DNA of 64,000 nt. It comes from Allolobophora icterica. Its lineage: Eukaryota > Annelida > Clitellata > Crassiclitellata > Lumbricidae. The DNA lies in NCBI GenBank assembly GCA_963556255.1, contig OY744605.1, positions 86,992,289 through 87,056,288 on the forward strand, read 5' to 3'. The notes beneath the pieces are model-generated. The model was not told where the DNA came from and did not search any database. It saw only the letters and a list, made by a program, of their open reading frames with translations. The translations under genes and the position numbers were made by a program. Shown here piece after piece: positions 13,101 to 26,300 of the stretch (positions are counted from its first letter, which is position 1; the number at the start of each line of letters is the position of its first letter).

Positions 13101-14263
13101 TAGTTGCTGTACCCCTACCGCCGCCCTTACCACTCAAGAAGCCTTGAGAATACCTGAAATATGTATAGCAAGTGATGCTCTGGAAGCCAGTGAAGCCCCG
13201 ATTATTCTTAGACGTAGTGAGCGTATAATGAATCAGCCACGCCCTACCTAACGTTTAGCTGGACTAGGAGCTCGGACTGTGCCTTGGTCTAAGAAAGTAA
13301 GGAACTCGAGATTCGCACCTCTGACTTCGGAAGTTATAATAAGCTTACGTGTTTCACGAGGGCTTCCCAATTCAAACCATCTGGGGTAGCGTCCACAACG
13401 GGGGTAGGCGCAAAGACGCACACAATTACATCTTAGACTTCTGTAGCTGCCTGTTCCCCCTCTGTCTTCCTCTGTGTTTCTTATCATTCTTTCTCTGACG
13501 TCCTTCTTCTGTTTCCACCTGTTTCACTCTGTCCCTGTATGTCTCTCTTTCTCTGCCTGCTTTTATGTTCCCTTTTATGTTTGTATTCAGTTTTCCCACT
13601 CTACCAAATACATTGCCATCTCTAGCTGTCCATCTATGTCTTTTCATCTGTCACTATGTCTCTCTGTTCCTATGTCTCTGTTCCTATGTCTCTGCCTTTA
13701 TCCGCTGACAATCTAGCGAACAAGCACTTACCTGCGCCGGCGTTCTATGGTGCTTCTCAGCGATCCTACCAATTGTCTCATCCGTGTAAATTGTCGACCT
13801 GCCTGTTAGCTCTCTACAGTTGCAAACAGAAAGAACGGTTTAGGCGGACAAATGAAGATGAATCAACGGAAAGCATAAACAAATTGATAGCCAGAATAGA
13901 CTACGTGCAGTGCATGGGACATGGCAAGAAGCGGAAGAGGATGGAGGGTTTGGAGACAAATCATTTATCGTCGCTATTGAAGCCAGCTGGAGCGGAACAA
14001 TGTAAAGGAGTAAGGATAGGAAATAGATGAGGAAAACGCGAAGGAGTTTTACAACTAGGTAATTTAATATAAACTAATGACTTCTGTAGCGCCGTTGTGA
14101 TAATGCATCAGACATATTCAGTCTATGGTCGCTTCCAGAGAGTAATCTTATGTGAGTAAGAGGAAGGAAGTAGAACTTGATAGCAAACGGAAGAGACAAT
14201 ATGACGTCATTTCTCGTTTTAAATCTTGCAAACATGCAAGTAAGTTATTAGGTCAGTCGCAGC

Positions 14264-14362
<99 letters not shown>

Positions 14363-17300
14363 CAGACAGGCACTCGGTCAGATAGGCAGACAGGCAAGCA
14401 GGATAATTATATGCATACAGTACAAACGTTGACCTTTACCTCAGAGGGAATCCAGCCAGCGGAGCATAGGCAGTCACTGCTATTCCTTTGTCTTGGCAGA
14501 ACTCGATTAGTTTCCGATTCGTCAGAAAAGGATGAACTTCCAACTGTAACAATATGTTACATGTAATTAATCGATAAATTACTTAATCTGAGGGTCTGTC
14601 AATCTATGGATCGGTTGGTCAGTGAAACGATCAGTGGGACGGTCATAATTATATAGTGGGTCGGTTGGTCAGTTATCGGGAAGATGCATGGTCGGTTAGT
14701 GAGTTGGTTGGTCTATGGGTTGTGCGCGTGGATCGGTCGGTTAGTATGTCAGTCGATGGGTCTATTGGGCAGTGGGTGTACCCATGGATCGGTTAGTCAT
14801 CGAGTCCGTCAGTTGGTCGTATGTGAGAATTGCTGAACCTGGCAGTTGGATGGCTTGATTCGGCAGTGGTCAAGAAGGCGTTGGAGTTGTTTGCTGTTGA
14901 AGTTTGAGACTCCGATTGCTTTCGCCAGACCGAGGTCAACGCACTCTTCCATTCCCTGCGACCAACATTCACATTGAAAATTCAGATATTTCACCAGATC
15001 AGCCAAATAAAGAGATAACTTCAATTGCTGGAAAACCTAAATAGCTCTAATATTGGAACGAGGCTTTTATTAGTATTAGTAGATATATTAGTTGCATTCT
15101 AAGCCAAAAATATTTCGACGGAATAAGGTCTAAGGTGGAATCTAACCCACGCGGCATGTAGCGAGATCGTAAAATAGCATGTATGTCATTATGGTTCAGG
15201 AACATTTATCATCTAATTAAAAATCAGTTAGGCCTATAGATATAAGGGATAGTTCGTTAACGCGCCTTTGTCATTTTTGTGTGGTTATCGGAGCGAAATT
15301 GCATGCACTGAATGCGTGCGTGTTGTTATCGGGTGAACTACGGTATTACTATCACAATGTCATTAATGTTTTGTTATCGACCCAAGAATTAAATGATTCA
15401 GGATAACCGAGCCATTTAACGAGAGATTTCTTTCCTCTTTTTCTAATGATCTTTTCGATCCTATAGACTTCCTGAGTCGTCTTTTGTAACTCCTGTTCGT
15501 AAAAAGTGCCCTGAATTTCTTCTCCGTTATAATCTGTTATCTTATAAGTCGGAGGATCGGTGTATTGAATTTTTGTCACAGTAAAGACTTCTTCTGTCCA
15601 TCTAGGCGTATAGCCCTTTTCGAAGAACTTCTTCTTCTTAGAAATTCTGACTTTATCGCCTATTGAAAATTTAGGTTTATCAGGTGGTTCTGGGTGTAAA
15701 CCGCCATATAAATTCATCCACACAGCGCTTTCATTTGCTTTCATACTCGCTTTTATTGGAGTCATTTTTATAGAAGAATGTCTAGTGTTGTTATAACGAG
15801 CAACCATATTATCTAAAACATCGATATATTTTCTAGTCGAATTAGCAGTAAAATATTTGAACATTTTCTCCTTCATGGTTCTATTCCATCGTTCGATAAC
15901 GGATGACTTCTCTTCATTCTCAGTAGAATATAACTGGATTCCAATTGATTTCACGTCTTTATTGTAAAACTCTTTTCCTTTATCGACCCAAAGTTTCTCT
16001 GGTTTTCGTTCACTACTGGAAAATATTTTGGTGAGAGCATCGAACACAGATTTTCCGCTCTTATCTTTTATCGGAACAAGCCAGCCATATTTTGAAAAAA
16101 TATCGATAACACCTAATAAATATTTAACGCCATCGTTATATTTCGCGAAAGCCTGCATGTCTATGAGGTCTGCAGCCCAAATTTGATCGAAACCTTTAAC
16201 GTAAACCTTCCTTTTAGTAAAATGTCGTATTATCGGTTTATGCAATTCTTCAGCGAGTTCGTCCGTCCATTTTGACGGAGATTTTGCACCCGGCTTTGAA
16301 TCGGATGAAGTTAAACCCAAGCCAAGATTCGCTTTAGTAGACAAAATAGGTTTAACTATAGCTCTTTCGACGCGCTCACGTAATGTAGGATTATTTATAT
16401 TATTTAAATCGTTTACCATTACTCTGTCGGCGACATTTCTAGCAGCTGTATCCGAATACTGGTCATAAGATAAAAATCGTGACGATAAGCTGCTTGGTCG
16501 ATTCTGTCCACAGGCTTACTCCAGTCTTTAGGTGAACCGTCAGGATTCAATCTTAAATCTAATCTTGTTCCAGGGCCCGTAAACGAATGTCCTGGAAGAT
16601 GCAATTCTCCAGGAAATTTAGCCCATGGCAGCTTTATATTTTTCGTAGCTGAATTTAAAGACCCAACTAGATCGCCTCCTTTTTTGGCAGTGGAAACAAA
16701 TCGAGTTTTAGTTTTTCCGCAGTCGGAACATACGGCTCTAATCATAGGTCTTTTATTTTTACTGATGACATTTTTAATATCTGTCATTTCGGTTTCTCTC
16801 TTGCACTTTACGCAATACATCTGTTCCATATACATTTTAATATAAAACTATTTTTATAATTAAAAAAGAAATGGAAGTTAAAGATTTATCTTGGAACGAT
16901 GAGACATCGAAAAGATTTAATAACCCATTATTACCTAGAAGTATAAGGGGTCTGATCGTTGGGAAGTCTGGATGCGGTAAGACTACGCTACTATTAAATT
17001 TACTTTTGAACCCAGGATGGTTAGACTACGACAACCTACAGGTATTTGGAAGATCTCTCTTTCAACCAGAATATAAAATACTGAAAAAAGCATTCGAAGA
17101 AAAATTGCCTAAAGAAGCAATCGTCAGGTTGTTTGGTTGTCAAGACGAGATAGCCCGTCTGAATGTATCTCCAATATCAGTCGTTGAAGAAATGGCTAAA
17201 AGTATGGTTAAAAAATCTGATATGAACTGTCGATTCTTTGAAACTTCGGAAGAAGTGCCCGATCCGAGAGACTTGAGTGCCAAGCAGAACCTGATGATTT

Positions 17301-20300
17301 TCGACGACTTACAATTGGAAAAACAAAACAAATGCGAATCGTATTATATCAGAGGGAGACATAGTAATGTTGACTGCTTTTACCTCGCACAGAATTATTT
17401 TAAGCTGCCTAGACAGACTATCAGAGAGAATGCAAACTTTATCTGTTTATTTAGTCAAGATCTTAAAAATATTAATAATATATACAACGATCACGTAGGC
17501 GTAGATGATATGCCTAAAGACGAATTTGTAAAACTGTGCAAAACTGCGTGGGAGCGTCCGCACGGATTTGTAGTGATAGATTTAACCAGTAAAAAGAATA
17601 ACGGCAAATATAGAAGTGGGTTAGATACATTTTATATGCCTTCAGCATAAGCCTTCAGCTTCTTCATAAGTTATATATTATATATATTATATATATATAT
17701 ATAAAATGGAAGCGCGGTTAGAAAAGATAGTTCTGAACACAGAAAAGATCGCTCGTAACACGGAGCCTAAAGAGTCATTCAGCATTTTGGTGAGCGAAAG
17801 GAGCACGCAAATTCGAACAAAATTTAATCCTCTGATTCAACTTGACAAAAACAAAAAGTATGAAATGTGTCTTGTTAATCTTGAGACTTATAATTCCTTC
17901 CCGAATATATATTCTGGAAACAACAAGTTTGTGTATTCGCCGGATAATAGTAAAACGTGGTTTACTATAGAAATCCCAGAAGGAAGTTACGAAATCGTAG
18001 ATATAAACGAACACATTCAGAGAATCATGAAACAATCAGGACATTATGACGAAACGGGAGATGCGTACTGTATAACGTTACAAGCGAACAACAATACTTT
18101 GAAGTCGGTGTTAGATATCGGTGCTAACTATCAGGTTAATATGACAATCGAGAACTCGATTAGAACTGTTTTAGGATTTAATAGCCGAGTGTATTCAGAA
18201 GGATATAACGAATCCGAGAACATAGTAAATATAATGAACGTAAATAGTTTGAGAGTAACCAGCGACGTAATAGGATCTTCGTACTCTAACGGAACAACGG
18301 AAAACATTATATATTCCTTTTTCCCGAATGTAGGCCCCGGATACAAGATTATAGAAGTGCCCGTTAATTTAGTATATCTTCCTATTACGCTATTTACGAT
18401 TTCAGCTATGGAAACAAAACTCACAGATCAAAATGGAAAACTAATCAACCTTCGAGGAGAGGAGTTGTCGATCAGGTTTAAAATTAGAGAAGTGTGAGAA
18501 TTAATTATCGTGGTATTAAAGTTTTTAATTTCAATTATATATATAAAATGAGTCGATATACCAATACAAAAGTTAATGTTTCGGATGGACAAAAAGACAA
18601 AATTAAACGCGCAGTTGAGGCAGGGACAGGAACGAGTATAAGACTAACTCACGGAGATCTATCCGGGGAACCGTTTTAGCTCTTACACGAGCACAAATTA
18701 ATAAAATGGCGAAAGCATATCAGAATGGAACTGGTACTACGCTCAAAATGAGTAAAACGCAAATAGACCATAATATGAAAGTCGAAGGCGGTTTTCTTCC
18801 AGCGTTATTACCACTTCTAGCTACAGCTGGAAAATTTCTTCTTTCTAGGGTTCTGCCAAGTCTTGCAACTGGAGCTTTAAGCGGATTAGCGAGTACAGGT
18901 GTTAGCAAAATGATGGGATCGGGTGTTAATGGAGGTGCTTTATACATAAAGAAAGGAGGAAGAAGCTACAAGATGGTTCCGCACGCAGCAGGTCTTTACC
19001 TGAAACCATGGTCAGGATCTGGATTAGACGGTGTAGGAGAAGGACTGTACATGCGCAGAGGTTCTGGATTTGTCAATGGTTCAGGATTGATTCTTGGAAA
19101 CGACAATCCCATTTCAAAAGTACTTTCTAGTATTCCAATCCTTGGACCCCTTCTTGGTATGATTCTGTAAAGGTTTTAATATATATATAAATATATATAA
19201 TATATATAATGTCGCGATACGGTATGCCAATACACAAGTTTATAACAAAACGCAATTCTCCGAGCAGAGTTAGAACTCGACCAGAATCAGTATTTTGGTT
19301 GCCTAAAGAAGTAACGAATCGGGCTATAAGACAACCGGGCTCACAGCGTTGGGAAATTTTCGCACAACGAGCGATCACAATTCAACCCAGATCGTCGGTC
19401 TCGCAAGAGCTAGGATTTGGCGTTCGACTAACTTGGGGAGTCTGTCTAGTCTCGCTTAGACAGGCGATTAAAGAAAAGAAATGTAGCTTGCAAGACTCAA
19501 CCATTTGTGAAGATGTAGCAGACATTGTAATTACAATTTAAAACAATTCCGATTCTGTAGTCATCATTAACGAAAAAGATTCGCTATGCTACATTAATTA
19601 CCACGTTTAAATTTAAAAAATCTTAATAATAATAATAATAATGGAATATAAACAAATGGAAAATTCAGCGCAATCGTATCGTTTTAAAAAAATTAACGAA
19701 ATTCAAAAAGAAATCGAACAAGAACGCGATAAAAGGACCGCCTTAAGTACAAAGTATCGTAGGAACATAAGAATGATTAGCATTATCGACAACGCTCTGA
19801 TAGTAACTGTGATGGGGCTCAGCAGCTCGGGACTGGCCGCTCTGGCTACTGTTATTGCAACTCCGGCCATAGCGATAGCAACAGGTACGGCAGTAGGTGT
19901 AGGATTGTTAATTATTATCGGAGGACAGGTTAGTAAGAAGCTTGCACTGAAATTGACAAAGCACGAAAAGATCAAAACGTTAGCGGAAGCAAAACTAAAC
20001 ACAATCAGTAGCCTTATTTCAAAAGCTCTTGTGGACGACAATATTTCAGACGTTGAATATTCGCTAATTCTAAGCGAGTTTGTGAAATTCAACGATATGA
20101 AAGAAAAAATTAAAAATAAAACCAAAATTAGCACAGAAAAATTAACGTTTAACGAGAACGTTTTAACTGGAACGTAAATTAAACGTGAAAAAATACGTTG
20201 GAATTTACGTTCGAATTTACGTTTAAAAAATATAGCTATAAGCTTATATAAGTAAAATATAATGTCGTTTCTAAAGATAACCGATCCCGCAAAAAGAGAT

Positions 20301-23300
20301 TTTATCGTTGAGGAGTTTCTGAAATCGAAGAAGAATATTCGACAAAACTTTTTATCCGAGAGATTAGGAGACATCGGACTACAACGAGAATTAACGAGAT
20401 TGTACAAACCAATAGTCGACTCGCAATCAACAATTTCAAAAGAACAAAAGGCTTTGTTATCTACTATAAAAGAAAACTCTGCAGAGACAGCTAACGCTTT
20501 AAAAGCGCTTCCCGCTTCTATTTCGACATCGTTAAAAGCCATTCAGTTTCCTCAATACCCTTCGATACAGGCTTACGGAGAAGACCCGGTAGGCCTAGAA
20601 GATATAAAAACCTTAGAACTAGGAGATATTGCGGTGAAGTACCTGCAACAATACGCGTCCGATAAAAAGACGGTAGACACAACGTTCGGTATAAACTCAA
20701 AAGCCGGCCAATTTTATATAGGCGACAGTCCTATATCGATCGACGGCAATAACGTGACGGTAGGCGATAGGCCTAAGATATACGAAGGAACTCCAGGACT
20801 TTGGGAATTATTAACGATGGCCAAACCGGACGAGTCGATTTTCAATGCAAACGATCGGGAAGAATATGCCGAGATTCTGAAGATAACGAATGCTATGAGG
20901 CAGCCGAAAAATCCAAGTAAACCAAAATCCTCTAGGAGCTTAAAATATAAAAATATTATTAAACCGATATGGGACTCGATGATGTCAAAGGCGCAAGGTA
21001 AAGGAATAGGCCTACAGCGTATCGTTATTCCTCAAGATCCTAATGCATTAATAGAAATGTTATCTCTGCGAATGGCCAGCTTCGAGGCGGGGAATACGGG
21101 TGTGAGAAATGAGATAGTTGGTATATGCGACGAGTTACTAAGACAAGGAGCGATAAATAAAAATGAATATAAAAATATAATGCTATTAATATAAAAAATG
21201 TTAGTAGTTGCTAAAAGAAGGTATAAGAAACAATATGTTATCGGAGGGGCGGGAATATTCGATATTGTTGCGGGTTTTTTCAAGAAACTATTTACGTCGA
21301 ATGCGGCTAAACAAATAGCGTCCACCGCTCTCAGCGTAGGAAAAGATGCGGCTAAAGACATCGGGCAGAAAGCGCTGGATGTTGGTAAAACTGTCGTTGC
21401 TGACGCCGGGAAACGATTAGTCGATAAAGCGGTTGCTAAAATTATGAGTCCCAAAAATTTACCGACTACAAGGTCAGCTGCTACGGAACTCGCTTCACAT
21501 GCGCTTCCAGCGCTTTTAGCGTTCCAACCGCAGCTGAATGAAGGCAAAGACTTGCTAACTCAAGAAAGTAAAGACGTGCTAACTAGACTTATTAACGACG
21601 GAACGCGTTCGAACAGTACAAATATAAATAATTTAATGATGGGGCACGGTATGAATTCCAATGCAAAGAGCGCTATTAGAATTCAAGATCTCGTTAGACG
21701 TTTAAACGGAGCTGGATTGAAAGTTGCATAGGTTATTTATATTTAAATAAAATAAAATCATATATTATTAATAAAAAAATGCAATCAGATATACTAAGAT
21801 TCACGGAACAACCTTTGACGGACGAGAGTATCGAACGATACGAATTTCACGAGTACGAACCTACTGCGAGAACGAATCTAAACACAACGGGCGAGATTCG
21901 TATAAACATTGAACTCCAAGATTTATTCAGCCACCCTTCAGAATCGTATTTGCTATTCGAAGGAAGACTGACTAAAGCGGATAACACCGCGTACGTTAAT
22001 GCCGATGCAGTGGCTGTTACGAATAACGGGCTAATGCATCTATTTAGCCAAATATCGTATTCTCTGTCGAATCAAGAAATAGAAACGTTATTTCACCCGG
22101 GTCAAGCTACCACGATGCTTGGATTGCTAAAATACCCAAACGATTTTCAACTGGCACAAGGTTTAAATCAGCTGTGGTACAAAGACAGTGGTGCAACGGC
22201 CGTTCTCGCCGATAACACGGGGTTTGCGGTCAGACAACAGTATCTTATTCGAAAACCGACTGCTAAGGGAACGTTCAGCTTTATAGTTGCATTAAAGCAT
22301 ATCTTCGGTTTTTGCGATGATTACGACAAGATTGTTTACGGTTTGAAACATACGCTAACGTTAGTGCGTAAAGCCGACGACGATACTATTTTTAGAGGTC
22401 ACGATGCAGCGGCTGGAAAAGTTGCAATAGAAAAGATATCGTGGTTTATGCCTCACGTTATTCCATCCGATATGGAAAAAATGCAGTTGTATAAAACGAT
22501 CGAATCGAAAGCATCGTTGGCCGTCGCCTATCGCGCTCGTCAATGCGACACCATAACTGTTCCTCAGTCGACTACTTTCAGTTGGAGACTTAGTGTCAAG
22601 ACATCTCCGGAAAAACCGAGGTATATAATCGTAGGATTTCAGACAAGTCGTGACGGTAATCAAGAACATAATCCGTCGATCTTCGACCATTGCGATCTTA
22701 AGAACATGTACGTGATGATGAATCAGGAAAGATACCCGGCTGTGGACTACAACCTATCGTTTCCTAATCAACAATTCTCGAGAGCGTACCGAGCAGCGGC
22801 AACGTTTAGCGAAAAATTCTACGGAATGGATCAGTTGATAACGCAGAGTAATATAACACCGAGTGATTATAAAGAACTATATCCGCTAATGATTTTCGAC
22901 GTTAGCAAACAATCTGAACGGTTAAAATCGTCTGTCGTCGACATTCAGATCAAAGCTATATTTAATACGGCAGTGCCGGCCGAAACCGAAGCTTATGCTA
23001 TCGTAATTTCGGACAAGTTGCTAGAGTTTCAGTCGGACGGGCAGAAGCTAAACGTCGTCTACGGTAGAAGTTCGTCTTAAATCGCCGCGATTTAAATGGG
23101 CGAAGGCTATGAATAAAATTTCTTTTTTTCTTAAACATACATAAAGAGATGTTTACTTATATTAGTAATAAGAAGATGAAACTTCCAGAGCTGAGAAGCT
23201 TACTGGTCCAGCACAACGTTAAGGGTTGTGCTCATCTCAACAAGCCCGAGCTTATAGCTCTATTGAGCGCAATGGAGATTCTTGCTCGCGATGTCTCAGA

Positions 23301-26300
23301 AAAAGAGAAACTAGAGAAACTAGAGAGACGACAAAGGCAAGAACTGCAGAAAGATCAGCAGAAAGAATATCGGAAAGCATATCAGATAGAATATCAGAAA
23401 GGATACTGGAAAGAATATCGGAAAGAACGAATACTTAAAAGAAACTACCAGGAAGGCGCGTATGATAGAACGAGATATATCAGAAATCAGCCGAGAAAAG
23501 TAGAAATTTTAGACCTAGAAACCGGTGATGTTGTCGTGTATCCGTCGATATACAAAGCAGCTAAGGCGCACGGGCAAAACGCACCAATAATAGAATGGTA
23601 TAATGGAAAAGTATGGCGAAATAGATACAAAATTAAGGTGTACGATAGCATTAACGACAAAACTATCGATTCCGTTGTGAATGAGCAGTGAGATTTTGGG
23701 GAAAAAAATAAAAAAAATTAAACATAAATAAAATGTTTGTGTTTTTCTTAAACAACACTTAAAGAAATGAATATATATATGTATATATAAAGGAATGGAC
23801 TACAAGTTGAAAACTGTAAAAGAATTGAGAGTCATGGCAAAACGGAGCGGCGTGGTCGGATATTGGAAACTGCGAAAAGCGGATCTGATTGTTGCTATGA
23901 GCAACGATTTTAATGAAGGAGGAAACTTGCTCGACTCTCCAGTTCCCAATATTCGAGCGCCAATTCTTACTCCGACCAAGTTCGTTTCCAAACCAAGTAA
24001 TAAAGTTCTCAGCAAGTTGAAAACTAAGGTCAGGTCGAGTATTAATTCTTTTGCGGATTGGTTAGTTAGTTACATACCTCCTAAAGTGAAGAAACCTGTG
24101 AACGAAAGATTGGAATCGTTTAAATCGAAAATAAAGAGTCTTTTCGCTAAAATCAATACAAAGAAGTTCGAAATTCGAAAGACTGCATCGGCTATTAAAG
24201 GATTCACTAAACAATACACTATCGATGGTTCTTCTGGAATAGATGCCGTGTCTTTTCTTAGCGCCGTTAGACCGCAGGTGGTTAGTATGTTGTCAAGAAA
24301 TCGTCAGGTTAAGGTTCAACTCGTTCTTACATGTACCATGGAGCGCGTTGATATGAAATCTGGAGAAGAAGAATCCGCGAATGTTCCATTCGTCTCGAAA
24401 ACTGAAGTTATTTTAGATGCTACCGATATTAACGAAATATACAATAATGCGATAAACAAGATCCCAGAGACTATATCAAGTTTCCAGATGCGGGGAAGTA
24501 ATTGGAGATTCGTGAATGTTGTAAAGTTAGATGTCAATACTGCTGTTTATAAACCACTGAAAGGCAGTTCTTACATTCCGTTGCCTACAGAACTATCTAC
24601 CAAAAAGGCTATCATCAATATGAAGAATAATGACGAGCAATGTTTCAAGTGGTGCATTACTAGAGCATTAAATTCAACTGACAATCATCCCGAAAGAATT
24701 ACGAAAGAATTAATCAAACAATCGAAGCAACTCGATTGGAGCGGTATCGAATTTCCGGTTGCTGCCGATGCTAATATAATAGGCAAGTTTGAAAGAAATA
24801 ATAATATCAGCGTTGACGTATTCGGTTATGAAAATAAGATAGTATTCCCAATTTATGTGTCGAATCAACGGGACGATAAAGTTTCTATCGTTGAACTATT
24901 GCTTATTTCCGACGGAGATAAGAAACATTATTGTTGGATAAAGAATTTCAACAGATTGATGTCATCACGTACAGAGAAGTCAACTATATCAATGCACTAT
25001 TGTAGAAGATGTTTAAACGGTTATACAAGAATAGAAGCGCTCAATAAACATTCCGAGTACTGTTCGCAAAACGCCGCTCAAAAAATAGAAGTCCCAGAAC
25101 CGGGAACTACGTTAAGTTTTAAAAATTATAATAGGTCGATGAGAGTTCCCTTTATCGTTTATGCAGATTTCGAATCTTTCATCAAGCCTATAGCCACTTG
25201 CCAGCCAGATCCTCGCGTGTCTTACACCGATAAATACCAAAAACACACGCCTAGCTCGTTTTGTTATTACGTAAAATGCTTCGATGATATATTATATCGA
25301 CAAGATCCTGTAACGTACACGGCCGAAAGCGAAGACGACGATATCGGTCAAAAATTCGTAGAAAGTCTCGAAGAGACTATAAAACGAATATACAATCAGT
25401 TTAAATTTCCGAAGAAGATGATATTTACTACAGATGACCGAAAAAAGTTTAAACTAGCTACTTTATGTCATATCTGTGGAGGGGCGTTGGGTACAGATCG
25501 GGTTAGAGATCACTGTCATTTGAGCGGTAAATTCAGAGGGGTCGCTCATAATGGTTGTAATCTAGACTATAAAGTTCCGAGGTTCTTTCCAGTAGTATTT
25601 CATAATCTGTCCGGATACGATAGCCATCTGTTCGTAAAGAAATTGCGAGGTGATCAGAATGAGAAAATTAAATGCATTCCTAATAACGAAGAGAAGTACA
25701 TATCGTTTAGCAGAGAAGTGATCGTCGATAAGTTTCTAAACAAAGAAGGGAAAGAAATTAATGTTAAACGTGAATTGCGATTTATCGACAGTTTTAGATT
25801 CATGGCCTCGAGTCTTGACGCTTTATCGAAGAATCTGAAGAAAGAACAATGTAAAAACATTGCCGCATTATATTCTGGGAAACAGCTCGATCTTTTACTT
25901 AAAAAAGGAATTTACCCGTACGATTACGTTACTTCCGTCGATATATTTAACGAAACCGAACTACCTCCCAAGTCCGCATTTTATTCGCGGCTAAACGACT
26001 CAGATATTAGCGACGAAGATTACGATCACGCCAAAAATGTATGGAATGCATTCGGATGTAAAACGTTTAGAGAATACCACGACCTGTACAATGTTTCGGA
26101 TGTTCTACTCTTAGCCGATGTTTTCGAAAACTTTAGAGACGTATGCATGAAGAATTATCGTCTAGATCCCGCATGGTATTACACTTCTCCGGGACTGGCC
26201 TGGGATGCCGCTTTGAAGTTGACCGGTATAAAGTTGGAGTTGTTGAGCGATTACGATATGATTCTGATGATTAAGCAAGGAATAAGAGGAGGAATCAGCA

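Noticed and set aside
19209..19610. Functional dUTPase
   Set aside because: The fold-like pattern is there, but the conserved catalytic motifs are not, and a stop interrupts it.
20262..20542. 279-codon minus-strand ORF (19703-20542) across two Polinton genes
   Set aside because: It is antisense to two genes with clear family resemblance, has no domain and has no leader like the other genes.
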